Assembly (NCBI RefSeq): GCF_001435895.1
Contig: NZ_AZFZ01000002.1
Span: 1 to 44,237, forward strand
From: Lentilactobacillus parafarraginis DSM 18390 = JCM 14109
GTDB taxonomy: Bacteria > Bacillota > Bacilli > Lactobacillales > Lactobacillaceae
Length of the DNA: 44,237 bases
Direction: 5' to 3'
Shown in pieces: positions 40,096-44,237 of the stretch. The translations under genes were made by a program, and so were the position numbers. Every line of letters starts with the position of its first letter. Position 1 is the first letter of the stretch. The notes beneath the pieces were generated by a model. The model made no database searches, was not told the DNA's origin, and saw only the letters and a list, made by a program, of their open reading frames with translations.

Positions 40096-41484
40096 TTACT
40101 TGTCGATGTTTGTCATCTTTAATGGGTCGACCCATTCGTCAAACTGTTCCGCGGTGACTTTGCCTGATTTAATCGCAGCTTCACGCAATGTGCTGCCAGC
40201 TTTATCAGCTGCTTGCGCAATCTTGGCACTGTCATGGTAGCCAATGTGTGGTGACAACGCGGTAACGGTCATCAATGAGTTGTCGACTAATTCGGTCATC
40301 CGATCGGCATTGACTGTTAAGCCATGAATCATCTTGTCAGCAAATCCCGTCATTGTTCCAGCTAACAAATCGGCTGATTCCAGGAAGGCGTCGATGAGAA
40401 CTGGTTTATAAACGTTCATTTCAAAGTTACCTTGAGATGCGGCCAAATCAACCACCACATCGTTACCCATTACACGAACAGCAGCCATCGTAACGGCTTC
40501 GGCCTGAGTTGGGTTAACTTTGCCGGGCATAATTGATGAACCTGGTTCGTTAGCCGGAATGTTCAATTCGTCGTAGCCGGCACGGGGACCACTGGCCAAG
40601 AAACGGACATCGTTGGCGATCTTCATCAAGTCGGCAGCCAGTGTCTTCATCGCACCATGGACAACGTTTAAGCCAGAGTGAGCAGCCAATCCGTCAAACT
40701 TGTTGGTGTCCGCCGTGAATGTCAATCCGTAAACCTTGCTCATGCGATCCGCAATATCTTGGGCAAAGTGTGGCGCAGCGTTTAAGCCGGTTCCAACGGC
40801 GGTCCCGCCCATTGCGAGTTCCAGCAGGGTTGGGTCCAGACTCTTGAGATATGACAGGTCATGTTCAACCATGCTGACCCAGCCGCTGACTTCTTGGCCA
40901 AATGTCAATGGCGTAGCATCCTGCAAGTGGGTCCGGCCAATTTTAACCGTTCGCCAGTAGGTTTCCTGTTTAACTTTTAATTCATCAATTAAATGTTGAG
41001 CGGATTTTTCAAGATTTTGAACGGCTTCACTAGCGGTAATATTCATAGCCGTTGGGAAAATATCGTTTGAACTTTGGCCATGGTTCACATCGTCATTTGG
41101 CAAAATTTCAATACTATCATCAAGTTGAGCCGCCTTATGGGCAACGACTTCATTGACGTTCATGTTAGTTTGGGTTCCTGACCCGGTTTGATAAACCTTT
41201 AATGGGAAGTCTTTTCGTAAATCCTCATCAGAAAGGGCCAGTAATGAATCAATTGCCTTAACGATTAACTGACTCTTGTCGTTGCTTAAGGCACCCTCTT
41301 CGGCGTTGGCCTGAGCGGCAGCCTTCTTAATTTGCAATAACGCTTTGATAATTGGTAGGGGCATGAATTGGCCGGTAGGAAAGTTATTTCGGCTTCTTTC
41401 TGTTTGGGGTCCCCACAATGCTGAAGCTGGAATCTCAACTGGACCTAATGTATCTTCTTCAACGCGGACATCTTTGTTTGACAT
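40096..41484 (-). CDS. fumC: Class II fumarate hydratase
   Basis: A 462-residue fumarase C (malate to fumarate + water), with the superfamily signature GSSIMPGKVNP near residue 315. Other fumarase motifs are GSGTQTNMNVNEV, NQSS-type NHGQSSNDIFPTA, and GRTHLQDATPLT. The ATG at 41484 follows GGAGGT; a GTG at 41499 is upstream of that RBS. With frdA it forms a malate-to-succinate electron-sink pathway. Upstream are a CRP/FNR-type palindrome and a cre site. Confidence 0.94.
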   Translation of the reverse strand: MSNKDVRVEEDTLGPVEIPASALWGPQTERSRNNFPTGQFMPLPIIKALLQIKKAAAQANAEEGALSNDKSQLIVKAIDSLLALSDEDLRKDFPLKVYQTGSGTQTNMNVNEVVAHKAAQLDDSIEILPNDDVNHGQSSNDIFPTAMNITASEAVQNLEKSAQHLIDELKVKQETYWRTVKIGRTHLQDATPLTFGQEVSGWVSMVEHDLSYLKSLDPTLLELAMGGTAVGTGLNAAPHFAQDIADRMSKVYGLTFTADTNKFDGLAAHSGLNVVHGAMKTLAADLMKIANDVRFLASGPRAGYDELNIPANEPGSSIMPGKVNPTQAEAVTMAAVRVMGNDVVVDLAASQGNFEMNVYKPVLIDAFLESADLLAGTMTGFADKMIHGLTVNADRMTELVDNSLMTVTALSPHIGYHDSAKIAQAADKAGSTLREAAIKSGKVTAEQFDEWVDPLKMTNIDK

Positions 41485-41574
41485 ATAAATTACCTCCACT
41501 AAATGTTCATAACAACCATCGTATTAATCAGAATACCAAATGAAACCCTGATGTTGAAGCGTTCATCGCCAATT

Positions 41575-41594
41575 TTTGTGACCAAAATCACAAA
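41575..41594. promoter_or_regulatory. CRP/FNR-family-type palindrome upstream of fumC
   Basis: TTTGTGA-N6-TCACAAA: perfect 7-base arms around CCAAAA, matching the CRP/FNR superfamily pattern TGTGA-N6-TCACA. It lies about 90 bases upstream of the fumC start. The lar regulator LarR of L. plantarum belongs to this superfamily, but no such regulator is encoded in this window. Confidence 0.6.
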
Positions 41595-41619
41595 TAATCG
41601 CAAAAAATTTTCAGCGCAG

Positions 41620-41650
41620 TTAAAACGCTTTCAATCATCTTCAAGATGAT
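41620..41650. promoter_or_regulatory. cre site adjoining a 17-bp inverted repeat
   Basis: TTAAAACGCTTTCA (41620-41633) matches the CcpA cre consensus (TGWAARCGYTWNCW) except for the first G. Directly next to it ATCATCTT-C-AAGATGAT (41634-41650) is a perfect inverted repeat, possibly a second regulator's site. Confidence 0.6.
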
Positions 41651-42005
41651 GTTACTATTTATGAACCATTATAGTCAAACATATAGATGGTTATAAATAG
41701 TTTTTATATATCATTGCCGGTGAAAACGCCGATAATTCGGCAACGTCTCCTGGCATTTCCCCTTTTTCCAAAGGATATTGACCCTCAAAAATGATCAAGA
41801 ATTAGTGAGTGATTTTTCAAAAATAATTTTCAATTAAACGTCTAAAAAATGAGCAAAATTTCACAAACTTTTTTACCGTAAATTTTTCTGAATATTAAAA
41901 CTAAAAAATTAACTATCTGTCTTAATGCCGTCACAGTGGGGTTTACAACCAACATTTATTTCAATATTTTTGCAACTTGGCATTAAAAAAATTAATTAAT
42001 TTAAA

Positions 42006-42042
42006 TTAAAGCGTTTACATTTCACAAATTCGATACTATACT
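42006..42042 (+). promoter_or_regulatory. Pyruvate oxidase promoter with overlapping cre site
   Basis: cre TTAAAGCGTTTACA (42006-42019) overlaps the -35 TTTACA (42014-42019); after 17 bp the -10 TATACT follows (42037-42042). CcpA bound here would block the promoter, fitting the known carbon-catabolite repression of pox genes in lactobacilli. Confidence 0.75.
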
Positions 42043-42095
42043 CGGGTAAGTGAAGGGTAATAAATTCATCAAAATTTTAGGAGGTTTAATTTACT

Positions 42096-43856
42096 ATGGT
42101 TGAAAAGATTAGTGGATCCGATGCTGTATTAAAAGTAATTGAACAATGGGGCGTTGACCACATCTATGGCCTGCCAGGTGGCTCATTTGACTCGACCATG
42201 AATGCAATTCATAACCAACAAAATCAATTGAAGTTCGTCCAAGTCCGTCATGAAGAGGCCGGCGCAATTGCCGCTTCCGCTTCAGCTAAGTTAACCGGCA
42301 AAATCGGGGTTTGCTTTGGCTCAGCTGGCCCAGGTGCCGTTCATTTGTTAAACGGACTCTACGACGCTAAGAGTGACGGGGTTCCAGTTTTGGCAATCGT
42401 TGCCCAAGTTCCTTCAAGCAACATGAACAAGGACTTCTTCCAGGCAATGGACGAAGAACCAATCTTCGACGACGTTGCTGTATGGAACCGGACGGCTATG
42501 ACCGCGCAATCCTTACCTGAAATGACCGATGAAGCCATTCGCAAAGCCTACATGAAGCATGGGGTTGCCGTTTTGACAATTCCTAAGGACTTTGGCTGGG
42601 CTGAAATTAACGACAACTATCAACCAAACGTTAAGTCACACGTTGCCCCGCTCTATCCAGAACCACGTAAAGAAGACGTCAACGAAGCTGTTCAAATGAT
42701 CAAGGATGCCAAGTCCCCAATGATCTACTTTGGGATTGGTGCCAAAGATGCAGCCGACGAATTAAAGGAAGCCTCCGAAAAGTTCAAGATGCCACTGGTT
42801 TCATCCGTTTTAGCCAAGGGCATTTTACCAGACGATTACCCGGCATACCTGGGATCAACCGGCCGGGTTGCGCCTAAACCAGGTTCTGAAATTGGCTTTA
42901 GCACTGACTTGATTCTTTGGGTTGGTAACAACGTGCCATTCAGTATCTTCCTGTTTAATAAGAACGCTAAGGTTATCCAAATTGATATTGAAAGCGAAAA
43001 ATTAGGCAAGCGGCGTCACAATGACGTTTCAATGTTGGCAGATTCCAAGAAAGCCTTGCGGGCAATTATTGACGCTGGTGAAGCCAAGGAACCATCCGCA
43101 TTCTATCAAGCATCATTGGCTGATAAGAAGAACTGGAATGACTGGTTGGCAAGCTTTAGCGATTCAACCGAAATGCCGGTTCGTCCAGAACCAATCTTTG
43201 ATGTTTTGAACAAGACCGCTTCTAACAAAGCCGTTTGGGCAATCGATGTTGGAAACGTCAACATTAACTTTGAACGGCTCATCGATATGCATGACGATCA
43301 GAAGTGGGCAACTTCCGGTATTTACGCAACCATGGGCTTTGCACTGCCAGCTTCAATCGCTGCCAAGATGGAATACCCGGATCGTGATGTTTACAGCTTG
43401 AGCGGTGATGGTGGCTTTGCAATGTTGATGGAAGAAGTCATGACGCAAGTTAAGTACAACCTGCACGTTGTCAACGTCATCTTCAGTAATGAAACCCTTG
43501 GCTACATTGAAGCAGAACAGACTGATGATTCGCATCAACCATTGTCGGGTGTTGATTTACCAGCAACCGACTGGGCTAAAGTATGCGAAGGCATGGGTGC
43601 TGTTACCTACACCGTTAAGACCAAGGATGACATGCAAAAGGCCTTAGCTGATGCCAAGAAGACCGACAAACCGGTTGTCATTGACGTCAAGTTAACGCAC
43701 AAGATGCCATTTACAACTCAGCACATGTTCTTGGACTCATCATGGCAGGACAAAGCCAAGATCGATGAATTCGTTAAGAAGTACGATGCTCAAGATTTGA
43801 AGCCATTCAGCTACTTCTTAAAGGAAGCTCAAAACCATCAACTTCAAACCAACTAA
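42096..43856 (+). CDS. pox: Pyruvate oxidase (acetyl-phosphate-forming)
   Basis: An intact 586-residue ThDP/FAD enzyme: pyruvate + phosphate + O2 to acetyl phosphate + CO2 + H2O2. The N-terminal PYR domain has the catalytic glutamate region VRHEEAGAIAA near residue 50; the central FAD domain spans roughly 190-340. The C-terminal PP domain has the ThDP motif SGDGGFAMLMEEVMTQVKYN, cut to GDGGFAMLMEE, ending near NETLGYIE. RBS AGGAGG lies 11 bases before the ATG. It is the functional counterpart of the interrupted gene at 7447, with which it shares many motifs but is clearly divergent. The promoter carries a cre site. Confidence 0.94.
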   Translation: MVEKISGSDAVLKVIEQWGVDHIYGLPGGSFDSTMNAIHNQQNQLKFVQVRHEEAGAIAASASAKLTGKIGVCFGSAGPGAVHLLNGLYDAKSDGVPVLAIVAQVPSSNMNKDFFQAMDEEPIFDDVAVWNRTAMTAQSLPEMTDEAIRKAYMKHGVAVLTIPKDFGWAEINDNYQPNVKSHVAPLYPEPRKEDVNEAVQMIKDAKSPMIYFGIGAKDAADELKEASEKFKMPLVSSVLAKGILPDDYPAYLGSTGRVAPKPGSEIGFSTDLILWVGNNVPFSIFLFNKNAKVIQIDIESEKLGKRRHNDVSMLADSKKALRAIIDAGEAKEPSAFYQASLADKKNWNDWLASFSDSTEMPVRPEPIFDVLNKTASNKAVWAIDVGNVNINFERLIDMHDDQKWATSGIYATMGFALPASIAAKMEYPDRDVYSLSGDGGFAMLMEEVMTQVKYNLHVVNVIFSNETLGYIEAEQTDDSHQPLSGVDLPATDWAKVCEGMGAVTYTVKTKDDMQKALADAKKTDKPVVIDVKLTHKMPFTTQHMFLDSSWQDKAKIDEFVKKYDAQDLKPFSYFLKEAQNHQLQTN

Positions 43857-43976
43857 TTAAATCATCAGCGAATCAGCGGGGTTAATAACCCTCCTTGCAC
43901 TGCCGGAATGGCAGATGAGTTGAAATCGGAAACCATATTCAATTCCGGTTTCTATTCAATAAAATTCGTAAACCAG

Positions 43977-44024
43977 TAAGTGGGTGGGGCAAAATGAACT
44001 TTTGTCTCCCCCACTTATTTTGGT
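43977..44024 (+). terminator. Strong terminator after pyruvate oxidase
   Basis: TAAGTGGGTGGGGCAAAA (43977-43994) pairs with TTTTGTCTCCCCCACTTA (44000-44017) with few mismatches, followed by TTTTGGTT. A smaller GAAACC/GGTTTC hairpin lies at about 43927-43952. Confidence 0.85.
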
Positions 44025-44065
44025 TATACTTAGTCTGATGTTATTTTTGGGGGAAAATAAACCAC

Positions 44066-44212
44066 ATGCAAGTCATCTACTTGAACAACCACACACATCA
44101 GAATCAAGCCATCGTATCAAAACAACCAATCGTGTTAGCGCTTGGGTTCTTTGATGGGGTTCACCGCGGCCACCAGGAAGTTATTCGAACCGCCCGACGA
44201 ACTGCCGATTAA
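44066..44212 (+). pseudogene. ribF: 5' fragment of bifunctional riboflavin kinase/FAD synthetase gene
   Basis: 48 codons encode the N-terminus of RibF: MQVIYLNNHTHQNQ, then VLALGFFDGVHRGHQEVI with the GFFDGVHxGH nucleotide-transferase motif of the FMN adenylyltransferase domain. RBS GGGGGA precedes the ATG. After TARRTAD the frame hits TAA (44210-44212) inside a perfect palindrome at the window edge, whereas RibF proteins run to about 310 residues. The rest of the gene is missing; an assembly edge artefact is more likely than a natural truncation of this essential-type gene. Confidence 0.8.
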
Positions 44213-44234
44213 AGGTCATGACCTTTAATCGGCA
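44203..44234. repeat. 32-bp perfect palindrome at the window end
   Basis: The half-site TGCCGATTAAAGGTCA (44203-44218) is followed at once by its exact reverse complement (44219-44234); only three bases remain after it. The left arm includes coding bases of ribF (TGCCGAT), suggesting a fold-back copy. Confidence 0.85.
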
Positions 44235-44237
44235 CGC

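Larger units (their letters stand above)
41500..42095. other. AT-rich divergent control region between fumC and pyruvate oxidase
   Basis: A 596-base gap without an ORF I can support. From left to right it holds the TGTGA-N6-TCACA palindrome, a cre site, a 17-bp inverted repeat, a TTGCCG/CGGCAA hairpin (41714-41719 with 41738-41743), a long AT-rich stretch (about 41800-42000), and a second cre in the pyruvate oxidase promoter. A TATAAT on the minus strand at about 41665-41670 may be the fumC -10, which would place the first three elements in or near the fumC leader. Confidence 0.5.

Noticed and set aside
41553-41566. Third cre site, TTGAAGCGTTCATC
   Set aside because: Only the central GCG and short flanks fit; several required positions of the CcpA consensus are wrong.

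Overview
The window looks like chromosomal DNA of a heterofermentative lactic acid bacterium of the family Lactobacillaceae. The Lentilactobacillus (buchneri/hilgardii) group is my best guess, from gene content and moderate GC; this is inference, not a search result. Pointers are a class II adenosylcobalamin-dependent ribonucleotide reductase close to the Lactobacillus leichmannii enzyme, a PduO-type cobalamin adenosyltransferase, two pyruvate oxidase genes, an H2O-forming-type NADH oxidase, a complete lar lactate-racemase set, and a fumarase/fumarate-reductase pair. Near-perfect Shine-Dalgarno sites are common, and at least ten genes appear to start at GTG or TTG. I see no rRNA, tRNA, CRISPR array or insertion sequence.

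Layout. 1-2300: a quinone oxidoreductase diverges from an ArsR regulator plus a DJ-1/PfpI protein, with two matching operators. 2442-6260 (minus): a poly-N-acetylglucosamine-type exopolysaccharide operon (GH20 lipoprotein, PgaC, PgaD, PgaB-like deacetylase), preceded by a tiny, apparently frameshifted ORF. 6399-9180: an AEC transporter and a pyruvate oxidase gene broken by one amber codon. 9281-12880 (minus): PnuC, a secreted protein, and a flavin monooxygenase under a TPP riboswitch. 13085-15246: a small membrane protein, then (minus) a purine-type permease and phosphoribosyltransferase. 15533-17577: DUF3737 protein plus PatB/MalY lyase. 17935-21263: NrdR-controlled rtpR, a small protein and the cobalamin adenosyltransferase. 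21278-24794: a GntR regulator and two MFS transporters. 24916-29460: gap, XRE and MerR membrane regulators, nox with Fur/PerR-type boxes, and a small membrane protein. 29554-34186 (minus): an osmolyte/ergothioneine-type ABC transporter with a quinone oxidoreductase, then DoxX and flavodoxin. 34345-41484 (minus): larA-larB-larC1/C2-larE, with larC split by an apparent -1 frameshift site, preceded by frdA and fumC. 42096-43856: an intact pyruvate oxidase with cre sites. 44066-end: a ribF start that runs into a 32-bp perfect palindrome at the window edge.

How the genes fit together. Much of the window is about redox balance and pyruvate/lactate handling. Pyruvate oxidase makes acetyl phosphate with H2O2, Nox reoxidises NADH, fumarase and fumarate reductase use fumarate as an electron sink, and the nickel-pincer racemase interconverts the lactate isomers. 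The cobalamin adenosyltransferase supplies the cofactor of RtpR nearby. Control signals visible in the DNA are cre sites, a CRP/FNR-type palindrome, NrdR boxes, Fur-family boxes, ArsR-type operators, a TPP riboswitch and a probable programmed frameshift.
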